Of a stretch of DNA of 46,836 nt, positions 17,061-26,303 are shown in pieces (positions within the stretch are counted from its first letter, which is position 1; each line of letters starts with the position of its first letter). Made by a program: the position numbers and the translations under genes. The stretch is taken from positions 1-46,836 of the forward strand of contig CAMBMO010000017.1 of assembly GCA_945868805.1 (NCBI GenBank), read 5' to 3'. Source of the stretch: Singulisphaera sp. GP187 (GTDB lineage Bacteria > Planctomycetota > Phycisphaerae > Phycisphaerales > SM1A02). A model generated the notes under the pieces. That model had not been told where the DNA came from. It saw only the letters and a list, made by a program, of their open reading frames with translations, and ran no database searches.

Positions 17061-18739
17061 CGAACGCACGTGCCTCGCGGCGACGAGCGCAAATCGTGAT
17101 GGTCTGTGCCATCACCGCCATCATCACACTGGTCGCGACTCGGGATGCACCTGAACCAATCCTGCCCTCGGCCGATCCGGGCGCGTTCGACGGGATCCGC
17201 GCGAGTGAAGAACTCCGCAGATTTGTCGCAGATGGAACTCCTCGAGCGGTGGCGACCCCAGGGCATGATGCCGCGCGAGAGCGACTGCGAACACGACTGA
17301 CGGAAATCGGATCTGGCGGAACTGCTTTATTCACTGAGCAGACTTTCTTCGCACGTGGCTGGAATCGCACTGCGGTCGAGATGACCAACATCTTGGTGCG
17401 GGTACTCGGAGTCAGTGCCGAACACCGTCCACCCTTCGTTTTGCTGAGCGCGCACTACGACTGCGTCCCGATGGGTCCGGGCGCGGGCGACAATGGCGCT
17501 GGCGTTGCATGTGCGCTCGAAATCATCCGTGCACTGACAGCCGTACCGCCACCCAACGATGTGTTTGTGCTCTTCTGTGATGGCGAGGAGACAGGATTGC
17601 AAGGAGCGCGAGCATTCGGACTCGAGCATCCTGTTTGGCCGAGCATTGGAGCCGTCGTCAACCTCGACGCGCGCGGAAGCGATGGTCCTGTCTATGTTTT
17701 CGAAGTCGGCGCGGATGGACCGGCTCACGCAGCGCTATTGTCAGCGCTCAACACACCAGCTCGCACCACCAGTCTCGCCGCCGAGGCATACCGCCGAATG
17801 CCAAATGGCACCGATTTCACCGTGTATTTGCGCGGTGGCAGGCCTGGTTTCAACCTCGCGTTCGTGGGCTCTCCTCGCAATTATCACACGGCAGAGGACA
17901 CAATCGCGAACCTCGATCCCCGCACCATGAATCAGATGGGTTTGAGCGCGCTCGCGTTCGTCCGTGCGCTCTCGGGTGGACAATCGCCGATGCCGACGCC
18001 CTCGGAATTCGCGCAGTGGTCCACACCCCAAACCGCGCCGCCGATTCAATCAGCCGTGTGGTTCGATCTCTTCGGGTTTTTCATCGTGAGATGGCCCGCT
18101 TGGTTGAGCAACGTCGCGATCATCGGATCATTCGTCGCGATGGCGATCACGCTTCGTTCGCTTCGTCGCGCAAGCGTCGCATCGTTGATCGGATCGATCG
18201 TCGGTTCGGCGGGAGCCGTGGTCGGTCTGATCGTCGCCGCAGCAGCTGGCACGTTCATATCGTTCGCACTTAATCGCCTCAACCTAGTCGAAATGCCATG
18301 GCCAATTCAGAGCATCTGGTGGGGAGACGTTTCGCTCCTTCTCGTCGGCTTCGCCGCCGTCGTCATTCCTTCTCGCGTCATCGCCCGACACCGTATCACT
18401 CGAAGGTTCAGCCCGTGCGCGAGTTGGGATGGATGGTTCGGCGGCTGGTTCGTGATGATCGCGCTCGTTGCGGTGATTGCGTGGTTCGCCCCTGGTGCCG
18501 TTCATCCATTGCTCGTGCCGATAGTCGTCGCGGTCGCTCTGACACTTCTCGCCCTGCGCAGAAGATCGCTTTCACCAGACTGGTGCGCTGTTGGAAGTGG
18601 TATCGCCGCGGTCGCGATGTGGGCGCCACTCGAACCAGCATTCGCAGATGCGTTTGGACTTTCGCTTGGTGGCTTCACGGCTGTCCGTGGAGCGCTCGTG
18701 ATGATCGCCTGTCGACCGCTGTGCGATCCAATCGAGTAA
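17057..18739 (+). CDS. Membrane-anchored M28 family metallopeptidase
   Basis: Zinc aminopeptidase-type domain followed by a membrane region. The ATG at 17057 overlaps the GH15 stop as ATGA; a longer frame begins at 16964 but lies inside the GH15 gene. After one N-terminal membrane segment (IVMVCAITAIITLVAT) come the metal and catalytic motifs: HYDCVPMGPGAGDNGAG (His, Asp), FCDGEETGLQGA (Glu-Glu), NLDARGSDGPV (Asp) and NYHTAEDT (His). The C-terminal 200 residues carry about six to eight hydrophobic segments. 560 residues in total. The layout resembles ERMP1/Fxna-like M28 enzymes of eukaryotic membranes. The peptidase domain probably faces the periplasm. Confidence 0.9.
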   Translation: MTNARASRRRAQIVMVCAITAIITLVATRDAPEPILPSADPGAFDGIRASEELRRFVADGTPRAVATPGHDAARERLRTRLTEIGSGGTALFTEQTFFARGWNRTAVEMTNILVRVLGVSAEHRPPFVLLSAHYDCVPMGPGAGDNGAGVACALEIIRALTAVPPPNDVFVLFCDGEETGLQGARAFGLEHPVWPSIGAVVNLDARGSDGPVYVFEVGADGPAHAALLSALNTPARTTSLAAEAYRRMPNGTDFTVYLRGGRPGFNLAFVGSPRNYHTAEDTIANLDPRTMNQMGLSALAFVRALSGGQSPMPTPSEFAQWSTPQTAPPIQSAVWFDLFGFFIVRWPAWLSNVAIIGSFVAMAITLRSLRRASVASLIGSIVGSAGAVVGLIVAAAAGTFISFALNRLNLVEMPWPIQSIWWGDVSLLLVGFAAVVIPSRVIARHRITRRFSPCASWDGWFGGWFVMIALVAVIAWFAPGAVHPLLVPIVVAVALTLLALRRRSLSPDWCAVGSGIAAVAMWAPLEPAFADAFGLSLGGFTAVRGALVMIACRPLCDPIE

Positions 18740-18748
18740 GCCCTCGCC

Positions 18749-19501
18749 TCAGCTACTTCCCTCACGCATGCGATCGACGCCTGCAGGAAATGGATAGCGA
18801 GCGAAGACACCGGTTCGTGGCGTATCCCACGCCGAAACTGGCGGATAGAAATCGCCTTGAAAACCCGCGTCATACATGGCCTTCAAGACCGCCTCGCTGC
18901 TCGGTTCTTCGCCGGTTGGATCGAATCTGTGATCAAGCAGGCGATTGCTCTTCGCTCCGAGAAACGAAATAGACGCAACGGGACGACGATCGGCCCGACC
19001 CTCAAGCATTTGAGTGACCGTTCGAAAGCCTCGATAGATGTCTTCGAGCGTAAAGAAATCTCGTCCACTCGGCCTAAGTAATGCGAGCACGAGGATCCGG
19101 TCGAGATCGAACTTCAAGATGTAAGGCTCGCGATCTTCCTTGGCGTGGATGTTGACCGCCGTTCGAAAGACTTTCGCGTAACTCGTCGCCGAAGCAAGCG
19201 TCCACTGGCTCGTGGGAACGAGCTTAAATATCTCTCCCAATATTCCGTGCGTATTGTCTACGTCGTTGACCCCGCACACCAGCGTGCGGTAGTGACCCTC
19301 CACCAAATCGTCGAGCAAGTGTTGCCCCCACAGCACTCGAATGTGGCGCTTCGGATCTGCCGTACGCGGATCTCCAGACGGAAGGATCGTGACTTTCGGT
19401 CCTGCGGAAGGAACCTCGACAAGTCGGTCGCCATCACCCTCGTAGATTTTCGAGGTTGTCGATCCCAGAGGAGATTTGCCTTGCTTTGCGTGGAGTGCCA
19501 T
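18749..19501 (-). CDS. Conserved-looking protein of unknown function
   Basis: 250 residues from the ATG at 19501; a TTG at 19519 is an alternative start. No signal peptide or membrane segment is seen. The sequence is a normal mixed soluble protein with motifs such as VLWGQHLLDDLVEGHYRTL, FDLDRILVLALLRPSGRDFF and FYPPVSAWDTPRTGVFARYP. I do not recognise the family. It follows the DUF4340 gene by 62 bases on the same strand, so it may be the last gene of the ABC exporter operon. It is convergent with the M28 peptidase gene, with only nine bases between the stops. Confidence 0.75.
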   Translation of the reverse strand: MALHAKQGKSPLGSTTSKIYEGDGDRLVEVPSAGPKVTILPSGDPRTADPKRHIRVLWGQHLLDDLVEGHYRTLVCGVNDVDNTHGILGEIFKLVPTSQWTLASATSYAKVFRTAVNIHAKEDREPYILKFDLDRILVLALLRPSGRDFFTLEDIYRGFRTVTQMLEGRADRRPVASISFLGAKSNRLLDHRFDPTGEEPSSEAVLKAMYDAGFQGDFYPPVSAWDTPRTGVFARYPFPAGVDRMREGSS

Positions 19502-19563
19502 GGCGCGAATTATCGCCAATCGCCCACGCGAGCGCTACTGCGCCCTGACAAATTCGTCCGAGA

Positions 19564-20610
19564 TTATTTCGGCGCGTCGATCGGTGGAGGCGACTGCGTA
19601 CCTGGAACGACAGTGTTCGACTCAAAGAGCGGTTTCAGATGCCCCCCCTTCCACGTTGGCATCTTGAAAACCCATCCCGACCACTTCTCCGCGAATTTCG
19701 CCAGTTTCTCATTCGGTTCACCCGCGCAGTCGCCAATCGCGAATCGAATCCAGATGGCGTCACCTTCTTTCCAGAGCTGCACATCGACGGAATGATTCTC
19801 GTCCAGTCGAAGGATCGCGGCAATCTGATCAGGGTGCGCAAGGTCATCGGCTCGCTCGCGACGGACATCTTCCGGTTGAAATCCGGAGAGCAAGTAGGGA
19901 AGCGTCCCTTTCATCGCCTCGTGCTTGGGATTCTGCGCCGGGGTCACTTCGGAAGTCGGGCCAGCCGAAACAACCGACCACTGACCTTCCTTGCTCGTCA
20001 TCGTCATCCCGTCGAAGTCGACCTGCTGAATCTCGTCCGCAGAAATGTCCGCGACTGGACCGGCCAACCAAGCACCTGGATCCGACATCGGACCCAGTGT
20101 GCCTACACAACGCCACGTTTGATCTTCGGCGTTGTTGCGAACATAGACACCCGCAGGCGATTGGACCGCACGTCCGACGACGATATCAACGATCGGATCC
20201 GTCGAGTTCTCGACGAAGATCCGGACACGACGCGCCTCGTTTCCCTCGCCTGTCGCTGGCCAAGCTAATCCCAACTCGGCGTGTCGATCTGGCTTCGCGG
20301 TCATGCGCTGAGATTTTTTCAGCGAGATGAGTCCTCGGACGAGATCCTGAATCGTCTCGTCCTTCGCAGGAAACTGGTCGCGAGTGGCGATCACCCAGCC
20401 ACTTGGACCGCGCTCGGCTCGCAACGAATCCGCACCAAACTGAAACTCGACACCATTGATTTTCTGCGCCACGTCCGAAAGATCGACCATCGAATCACCG
20501 ATTCCAGTTCGATCGGTTGAGTTCGGTCCTGCGAGGCGCATGAAGACCGCGAGAGCCACCACCACGAACACAACGATGATCAACACTCGAATCATCTTGC
20601 CCGCATTCAC
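19564..20610 (-). CDS. DUF4340 domain membrane-anchored protein
   Basis: 348 residues from the GTG at 20610, which overlaps the gldG stop as GTGA with AAAGGTGG just upstream. An N-terminal membrane segment (MIRVLIIVVFVVVALAVFM) is followed by an extracytoplasmic domain of the DUF4340 type, recognisable from the order ADSLRAERGPSGWVIATR, a short block with DETIQDLVRGLISLKK, and ELGLAWP. DUF4340 proteins commonly sit beside GldG-like proteins in ABC export operons, and the role is probably an accessory extracytoplasmic part of that complex. Confidence 0.85.
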   Translation of the reverse strand: MNAGKMIRVLIIVVFVVVALAVFMRLAGPNSTDRTGIGDSMVDLSDVAQKINGVEFQFGADSLRAERGPSGWVIATRDQFPAKDETIQDLVRGLISLKKSQRMTAKPDRHAELGLAWPATGEGNEARRVRIFVENSTDPIVDIVVGRAVQSPAGVYVRNNAEDQTWRCVGTLGPMSDPGAWLAGPVADISADEIQQVDFDGMTMTSKEGQWSVVSAGPTSEVTPAQNPKHEAMKGTLPYLLSGFQPEDVRRERADDLAHPDQIAAILRLDENHSVDVQLWKEGDAIWIRFAIGDCAGEPNEKLAKFAEKWSGWVFKMPTWKGGHLKPLFESNTVVPGTQSPPPIDAPK

Positions 20611-22490
20611 GCTGCCACCTTTCCCGCCGTGGACTTTCTCGGCGTGAAATTGCGACGAAGCCCGAATCCAACCGCGATGACTGCAACCAAGATCGGCCAT
20701 GCAACCACATTGAGCAACATGAGACGGTGCCCGAGAGATTCGACCTCTTCACGCAGGCTGAACTGGACTTGGCGGAGCTCTTTTCGCGCCGCGACGATTT
20801 CACTTTGCGCTGCTTCGAGTTGCACTTGCTGTTCGCCGGTGAGAATCAGCATTTGATCGGGAGACTTTTGCTTCTGAAGCTCGTTGACGCGCGCTTGCGT
20901 CTGCGCGATCCGCGCCTTCAGCTCCTCTTCTCTCGTCCGATATCGATCCTCAGCTTGACGCTGCAATTCTCGTACGACATCGAATGGACGTTGACTGCCG
21001 CTGCGCGATCGCAACGAGAGGAGCGCTGAATTGCCACAGAGCTGCTCGACGCAATTGACGAGTAACGACCCATTGTCAGCGAATGTTCGCCATCCCAAGC
21101 TGATTGATCCGAGACGCTCTTCCTGAATCCACGCCTCATTGCGGAGCAGGTCCGCGTCGGCGACAACGAGAATCGTGGCGGGCATCGTCGCGGTCGATGC
21201 TGGCGAAGCCGAGGCGGGGTACGCGCTTTTCACCTTTCCGACGAAACGCGCGCCGATGACGTGTTTCTGATTGTCCGACTTGAATTCGCGCAGGAGCGCG
21301 GCAGGATCCGCGAAGGCGCCGAGCTTTGATCCATCGATCATCATCGAGTCAGCCGAACTTTCGATCAGCGGAGTCATCTCGAGACCCGATCCCGCCGCAT
21401 TCTCGATCGACCCTGCCGAGAGCATCACGAGCGTCTGGAGCACACCAACGGCAGGATCGCCTTTTAAGATCGCGTCATTGGTCAGGAGTAGCCATGCGAG
21501 ATAGTCAATCGTCGCGAGTCCACCCTCCGACCTCGCACGCACGCGCTGTGGATAGGTGCGGTCCGCGACCACCCGCCCAGGATTCCAATCGATTCCCCAT
21601 GCTTTCGGAAGCGGACCGAGATCGCTCGCTCCACCGCCCGCCCCAAATCCACCAGGACCCGCGGCCTGTGCATCGGATTCGCAGTATGGATCAAGGAAAA
21701 GCAACATCCGTCCCCCACCGACTGCGTATGCGTCAATTGCTTTGAGGAGTGGCTCGCCCACTCCCTTGGGATGGGCAATCAAGAGCATGTCGAATCGATC
21801 TGGCAGTTTCTCCGCGGTCGGGGCAACCACCTCGACATCGAAGAGCGTCCGAAGCTGCGCGAGCACCTGCCACGGTGGCGCCATCTGCTGTGAGCGAGGG
21901 TCAAAACTCGAATCCATCGGCATGCTTGTGACGAGCGCCACGCGCGCACGTGTCTGACGCGAGACACTCACAATCGCCCTCGAAATGTCGTACTCCAAGT
22001 ACGCCTCTTCCGCTGGGTTGAGATATGGAATTCCCTCGCGTCGATCAGTTGCGCCGGACACCACGAGTCCGAGCATCAATTGACGACCAGCTCCATCGGC
22101 CGTAATCGGCGCGATCCCCGCCGACTTCGCAGCATCTTCACCTTCGGAATAGGGTTGGGGATCGATCACCTCGACTTCGACCCGACCATCCGATGCGCGA
22201 GAAATCTCGTCGAGAAATTCCTGAACACGCAGTGCGTGATTGCGGATCACCGGGATGTCCTTCGCCGCGTCTTCCGAGTAATAGAAATCGATATGCACTG
22301 GCTCATCCAATGATGCCAGCATCGCACGAACTCCAGGAGAAAGCGTGTAAAGCGATCCTTCAGTGAAGTCGGCGCGGATCGGAATCTGAACGCTTGAAAG
22401 AATCGCATTCAGAGCAATCCATCCCACGAGCAGGAGGGCACTTCCGACGATTGCCAGAGATCGCTTGTTCGCTCGGCGCATGTCAGGCAC
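20607..22490 (-). CDS. GldG-like ABC exporter auxiliary protein
   Basis: 627 residues. One membrane helix at the N-terminus (LAIVGSALLLVGWIALNAIL), a large extracytoplasmic domain of the GldG/ABC-transporter-auxiliary type (FTEGSLYTLSPGVRAMLASL, then VHIDFYYSE, and VEVEVIDPQPYSE), a long coiled-coil segment near the end (AEDRYRTREEELKARIAQT, MLILTGEQQVQLEAAQSEI), and a final membrane helix (LMLLNVVAWPILVAVIAVGF). It starts with GTG overlapping the permease gene by 8 bases; an ATG at 22481 is an alternative. In Bacteroidota GldG works with GldA and GldF; in planctomycetes the cargo is unknown. Confidence 0.88.
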   Translation of the reverse strand: MPDMRRANKRSLAIVGSALLLVGWIALNAILSSVQIPIRADFTEGSLYTLSPGVRAMLASLDEPVHIDFYYSEDAAKDIPVIRNHALRVQEFLDEISRASDGRVEVEVIDPQPYSEGEDAAKSAGIAPITADGAGRQLMLGLVVSGATDRREGIPYLNPAEEAYLEYDISRAIVSVSRQTRARVALVTSMPMDSSFDPRSQQMAPPWQVLAQLRTLFDVEVVAPTAEKLPDRFDMLLIAHPKGVGEPLLKAIDAYAVGGGRMLLFLDPYCESDAQAAGPGGFGAGGGASDLGPLPKAWGIDWNPGRVVADRTYPQRVRARSEGGLATIDYLAWLLLTNDAILKGDPAVGVLQTLVMLSAGSIENAAGSGLEMTPLIESSADSMMIDGSKLGAFADPAALLREFKSDNQKHVIGARFVGKVKSAYPASASPASTATMPATILVVADADLLRNEAWIQEERLGSISLGWRTFADNGSLLVNCVEQLCGNSALLSLRSRSGSQRPFDVVRELQRQAEDRYRTREEELKARIAQTQARVNELQKQKSPDQMLILTGEQQVQLEAAQSEIVAARKELRQVQFSLREEVESLGHRLMLLNVVAWPILVAVIAVGFGLRRNFTPRKSTAGKVAA

Positions 22491-23235
22491 TCTTTCTCCA
22501 GTCGACGACGAGCGCGGTCGCGACGAGTGCGCCGACGATGCCCGACGCGAAGTAGACGAGATCGCGCAATTCGATAACTCCGCGCATGAGGCTATTGAAG
22601 TGTGTCAAGACGCTGACACTCGCGATGGCGTCGATCGCGCCGGAACCCATCCAACCTCGGAAGAAATTCAAGACAAGCGGGAACCCGGAAAGCAGAACGA
22701 GAAAACACGCGACGATCGCGACGATGAACGCGATCACTTGATTCTTTGTGATTGCCGAAACAAATCCGCCGATGGCAAGAAAGATTCCTGCGACCAACGC
22801 CGCCGCGATGTAACCGGCAATGATCGCCCCCTGATCTGGATCTCCGAGCCACGACACGGTGATCCAAAGCGGTGCAGTGAGCGCCAGTGCCAGTATCGAA
22901 AAGAGCCACGCCGCGAGAAACTTGCCAACGACGGCGTGCCAGATCGGAACGGGGAGTGTCGTGAGGATCTCGATTGTGCCGAGTCGCCGTTCTTCCGCCC
23001 ACAATCTCATCGAGATTGCTGGTGCGAGGAAGAGATAGAGCCACGGCACGAATTGAAAGAACGATCGCAGATCGGCTTGCCCGCGCTCATAGAGGCCGCC
23101 AAGTGAAAAGGCGAAGATTCCAGATGAAAACAGAAAGACAACCAGAAAAACAGCGGCGAGCGGCGTCGCAAAGTACGAGCGGAATTCGCGCCGAAGGATC
23201 GTCCGCCAGGGACTCATCGCTCCAGAAGCAATCAT
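22483..23235 (-). CDS. ABC-2 type permease, GldF-like
   Basis: Integral membrane subunit, 250 residues, with about six hydrophobic helices (for example PLAAVFLVVFLFSSGIFAF, FLAAWLFSILALALTAPLWI and VIAFIVAIVACFLVLLSG). The conserved cytoplasmic loop AEERRLGTIEILTTLPVP is typical of this permease class. I choose the ATG at 23235, which overlaps the ATPase stop as ATGA and is preceded by GGAGG; a further ATG at 23217 is possible. The frame extends 50 codons upstream, but that part lies inside the ATPase gene. It forms the transporter with the neighbouring ATPase. Confidence 0.9.
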   Translation of the reverse strand: MIASGAMSPWRTILRREFRSYFATPLAAVFLVVFLFSSGIFAFSLGGLYERGQADLRSFFQFVPWLYLFLAPAISMRLWAEERRLGTIEILTTLPVPIWHAVVGKFLAAWLFSILALALTAPLWITVSWLGDPDQGAIIAGYIAAALVAGIFLAIGGFVSAITKNQVIAFIVAIVACFLVLLSGFPLVLNFFRGWMGSGAIDAIASVSVLTHFNSLMRGVIELRDLVYFASGIVGALVATALVVDWRKSA

Positions 23236-23993
23236 GTCGAGGCCTCCACTCCGGATCCTGTCATCACTCGAAAGACATGATCCATGCGATTGCGTGTGAC
23301 ACTCGATGGCGCCTTCGCCTCGAATTCCGATGGAGTTCCGTCGAACACCACTCGCCCATTGGCGATCACAATCGCGCGCGTACACACCGCCTCGACCTCT
23401 TCCAGAATGTGCGTTGAGAGGACAATTGCCTTCGTCGATCCCATCGTTCGGATGAGCTCGCGAACCTCGTGCTTCTGATTCGGGTCGAGTCCATCGGTCG
23501 GTTCGTCCATAATGAGGATCGGCGGGTCGTGGATGATCGCCTGCGCAATGCCGACACGACGCTTGAAACCCTTCGACAACGTCTCGATGACTTGATCGAG
23601 CACGCCCCGCAGATGGACGCGCGTAGCGACGCCCTCGACCGCTGTGGCGATATCTCGGCGAGGCATGCCTCGCGCCCGAGCGATGAAGTGCAAGTACTCG
23701 CGAACCGTCATGTCGGGATACGCGGGCGCTCCCTCGGGCAGATACCCGAAGGTGCGACGTGCGCCGATTGGGTCCTCGGCGATCGAAATCCCGTTCAGTA
23801 AGACCACGCCATCGTTTGGGTCGAGAAAGCCAGTCAGGATGCGCATCGTCGTCGTCTTGCCGGCACCGTTTGGGCCCAAGAAACCAACAACTTCCCCGGC
23901 ATTCACGCGAAGGTTGACACCGTGAACGGCGCGCAACGAGCCGAACGACTTCTGAAGGTTGCTCGCTGAAATCAACTCTCCCATGGATGACAT
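23232..23993 (-). CDS. ABC transporter ATPase, GldA-like
   Basis: 253 residues. Walker A is GPNGAGKTTTMRIL, the signature is at ETLSKGFKRRVGIAQA, Walker B is PILIMDEPTDGLDPNQ and the switch His is in IVLSTHILEEVEAV. It energises the adjacent permease for export. It is the first gene of a four- to five-gene minus-strand operon whose members overlap, so stoichiometric coupled translation is likely. A TATACT at 24009-24004 lies only 10 bases before the ATG. Confidence 0.95.
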   Translation of the reverse strand: MSSMGELISASNLQKSFGSLRAVHGVNLRVNAGEVVGFLGPNGAGKTTTMRILTGFLDPNDGVVLLNGISIAEDPIGARRTFGYLPEGAPAYPDMTVREYLHFIARARGMPRRDIATAVEGVATRVHLRGVLDQVIETLSKGFKRRVGIAQAIIHDPPILIMDEPTDGLDPNQKHEVRELIRTMGSTKAIVLSTHILEEVEAVCTRAIVIANGRVVFDGTPSEFEAKAPSSVTRNRMDHVFRVMTGSGVEAST

Positions 23994-24003
23994 CCGAGGC
24001 GCA

Positions 24004-24009
24004 AGTATA
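24004..24009 (-). promoter_or_regulatory. Possible -10 element for the ABC operon
   Basis: TATACT on the minus strand, five of six consensus bases, but no good -35 at the right distance. If used, the message would have a leader of about four bases, that is, nearly leaderless. Confidence 0.3.
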
Positions 24010-24106
24010 GTTGAGCCTCGAAATCGAAGCGGATCGCGTCGGCTCGTTCGGGATCAGACCTTTCGCTTCTCCACTACATTGCGTGGTCCCTCACAGGTGG
24101 CTGCAA

Positions 24107-25753
24107 ATGATCCGACTCAACGAACTCCGACTCCCGCTTGAACATCCCGAGGGAGCGCTACGCCGTGCGATCATCAATCGTCTGGGGATCCAATCGGAGG
24201 ATCTCGCCCACTTTCAGATCGTTCGGCGTTCGGTCGACGCCCGCGATCGCGACGCATTCCTCTTCGTCTACACCATTGATGTCAAAGTTCGCGAGCAGTC
24301 GAAGCTCCTCGCTCGAGTCAAGGGCGATCGGCGGATTAGTCTGGCGCCTGATTCGAGTTACAGATTCGTGGCGAACGCGCCTGACACAATGTCAGGACGC
24401 CCCATCGTGATCGGCATGGGACCCGCCGGCCTCTTCGCCGGACTCATACTCGCTCAATCTGGATTTCGCCCATTGATTCTGGAGCGTGGCAAGGCCATGC
24501 GCGATCGGACCAAAGACACATTCCGCATGTGGCAACACGGCGACCTCGATCCCGAATCGAACACCCAGTTCGGCGAGGGCGGGGCAGGGACCTTTTCGGA
24601 TGGCAAGCTCTATAGCCAAGTCAAAGATCCAAAGCACTACGGACGAAAGGTGCTCGACGAATTCGTGAAGGCGGGAGCACCAGAGGAGATCCTCTTCGTC
24701 AATCGACCCCACATCGGCACCTTCCGACTCGTCAAGGTTGTCGAGCAAATGCGCGCAAAGATTATCGAACTCGGCGGAGAAGTTCGCTTCGAAAGTCGCG
24801 TGACGGGCATCGAAATCGATCGCGACCCGGTGGATCAAGCCCGAGGCAAAACGACTGGAGTGACGCTCGCGAGCGGTGAACGCATCGCGGCAGACCACGT
24901 CATCCTCGCGATCGGCCACAGTGCGCGCGACACATTTGAGATGCTCGATGCTCGTGGAGTCCATCTCGAAGCCAAGCCATTCTCGATCGGATTCCGTGTT
25001 GAACACCCGCAGTCACTCATCAACGAGTGTCGGTTCGGCGAGAAGGCGAGCAATCCCCTGCTTGGCGCGGCGGAGTACCAGCTCGTTCACCATGCGAGTA
25101 ATGGACGGTCGGTCTATACATTTTGCATGTGCCCCGGCGGAACAGTGATCGCAGCAACATCTGAAGTCGGTCGAGTCGTCACGAATGGAATGAGCCAGTA
25201 TTCGCGCAACGAGCGCAACGCCAACGCGGGAATCGTTGTCGGCATCACCCCCGAGACCGATTATCCCGGCGGGCGACTCGCAGGTGTGGAATTTCAACGC
25301 TTCTGGGAGTCGCGCGCATTCGAACTCGGAGGTGGTGGATACAAAGCCCCTGCCCAGCTGGTCGGTGACTTCCTCGCCGGTCGACCATCGTCCGCCTTCG
25401 GAACAGTTGTGCCGTCGTACACACCGGGCGTTCACCTCTGCGATCTCGCGACTGCGCTCCCGGACTATGCGATCACTGCGATCCGCGAAGCGATTCCGGC
25501 GTTTGCTCGACAGATAAAGGGTTTCGACCTCAGCGACGCGATCTTGACTGCTGTTGAGTCCCGAACCTCATCACCCATTCGAATCACCCGCGACCGCGAG
25601 ATGCAGAGCGTCAACACAACCGGGCTTTACCCAACGGGCGAGGGCGCGGGTTATGCGGGTGGAATATTGTCCGCCGCGATGGATGGAATCAAGGTTGCTG
25701 AAGCTGTCGCGACAAGCCTGGCGGGACCAGTGGAAACTCAACGTCAATTTTAG
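24107..25753 (+). CDS. NAD(P)/FAD-dependent oxidoreductase (COG2509-like)
   Basis: 548 residues from the ATG at 24107, supported by AGGTGG upstream; the longer frame to 24011 overlaps the promoter region of the divergent ABC operon. The N-terminal 90 residues (LNELRLPLEHPEGALRRAII) are an extra domain found in this uncharacterised flavoprotein group, followed by the dinucleotide motif IGMGPAGLFAGLILAQSGF and an acidic ERGK. Other conserved parts are TFSDGKLYSQVKDP, VILAIGHSARDTFEML and the C-terminal YPTGEGAGYAGGI typical of the FAD ribityl contact. The substrate is unknown. A short hairpin follows the stop. Confidence 0.88.
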   Translation: MIRLNELRLPLEHPEGALRRAIINRLGIQSEDLAHFQIVRRSVDARDRDAFLFVYTIDVKVREQSKLLARVKGDRRISLAPDSSYRFVANAPDTMSGRPIVIGMGPAGLFAGLILAQSGFRPLILERGKAMRDRTKDTFRMWQHGDLDPESNTQFGEGGAGTFSDGKLYSQVKDPKHYGRKVLDEFVKAGAPEEILFVNRPHIGTFRLVKVVEQMRAKIIELGGEVRFESRVTGIEIDRDPVDQARGKTTGVTLASGERIAADHVILAIGHSARDTFEMLDARGVHLEAKPFSIGFRVEHPQSLINECRFGEKASNPLLGAAEYQLVHHASNGRSVYTFCMCPGGTVIAATSEVGRVVTNGMSQYSRNERNANAGIVVGITPETDYPGGRLAGVEFQRFWESRAFELGGGGYKAPAQLVGDFLAGRPSSAFGTVVPSYTPGVHLCDLATALPDYAITAIREAIPAFARQIKGFDLSDAILTAVESRTSSPIRITRDREMQSVNTTGLYPTGEGAGYAGGILSAAMDGIKVAEAVATSLAGPVETQRQF

Positions 25754-25760
25754 CCGTATA

Positions 25761-25777
25761 TGCCTACAAAATAGGCA
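25761..25777 (+). terminator. Short hairpin after the oxidoreductase gene
   Basis: TGCCTA-CAAAA-TAGGCA forms a perfect 6-bp stem seven bases after the stop. There is no T-run after it, so it would be a weak terminator or an RNA end stabiliser. Confidence 0.35.
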
Positions 25778-25921
25778 CTTATGTATCAATTGGTCGACTG
25801 GCAACACCCGTCTTGATCGTTGCCGTGTCGCTGCCAATTGCGAGCCTCCTCAGCACCACGTTTTCCGCACCCTGCAAACAATTGTGTCGAGAAAAGCCTC
25901 GCCCTGCCGATAACCAATTGA

Positions 25922-25946
25922 GGGACTTCGCAATGTGCGAAGTCCC
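25922..25946 (+). promoter_or_regulatory. Perfect 11-bp hairpin in the leader of the small membrane gene
   Basis: GGGACTTCGCA-ATG-TGCGAAGTCCC, an 11-bp perfect stem with a three-base loop. It ends 15 bases before the AGGAGA ribosome binding site of the gene at 25974. With no T-run it is not a classical terminator. It may protect the 5' end of the message or mark a processing site. Confidence 0.5.
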
Positions 25947-25973
25947 GTGATCAGAATCCACAGGAGATACAAA

Positions 25974-26213
25974 ATGCAGGCATTTACTTGGGTCAAAGGT
26001 TGGGCTCGTGAGTTAATGGACATCATGCTTCTTTTCATCGGACTCGGGGTTCTCGTGCAGATCATCTTTGGATCGAACAATGTCGGATTCTTCGGTGGGA
26101 TCACTGCCAATCTCATGAAATTCGTCGAGCAACTCGGTGGCGGCGGATTCGTCGGACTCATCGCGCTACTCGTCATCATTGCTGTGTTCACACGCAAGGC
26201 ATCAACGACCTGA
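25974..26213 (+). CDS. Small two-helix membrane protein of unknown function
   Basis: 79 residues from the ATG at 25974, with AGGAGA six bases upstream. Two hydrophobic helices (DIMLLFIGLGVLVQIIFG and GGFVGLIALLVIIAVF) are joined by a segment containing FFGGITANLMKFVEQLGGGG. The tail RKASTT is basic. There are no cofactor or enzyme motifs. The gene stands alone between a strong leader hairpin and a strong terminator, which suggests an independent, stable, perhaps abundant message. I do not recognise the family. Confidence 0.75.
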   Translation: MQAFTWVKGWARELMDIMLLFIGLGVLVQIIFGSNNVGFFGGITANLMKFVEQLGGGGFVGLIALLVIIAVFTRKASTT

Positions 26214-26271
26214 TTGGGAAAGTCGGGAGTTGAGGGTGAAGCAATAAGGAAGCGGTTCTAGGACTGGTTTC

Positions 26272-26290
26272 TGATCCGATTCTCGGATCA
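26272..26290 (+). other. Hairpin downstream of the small membrane gene
   Basis: TGATCCGA-TTC-TCGGATCA, a perfect 8-bp stem, 14 bases before the main terminator. It may help block 3' exonucleases. Confidence 0.45.
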
Positions 26291-26303
26291 CCCACGATTC
26301 ATC

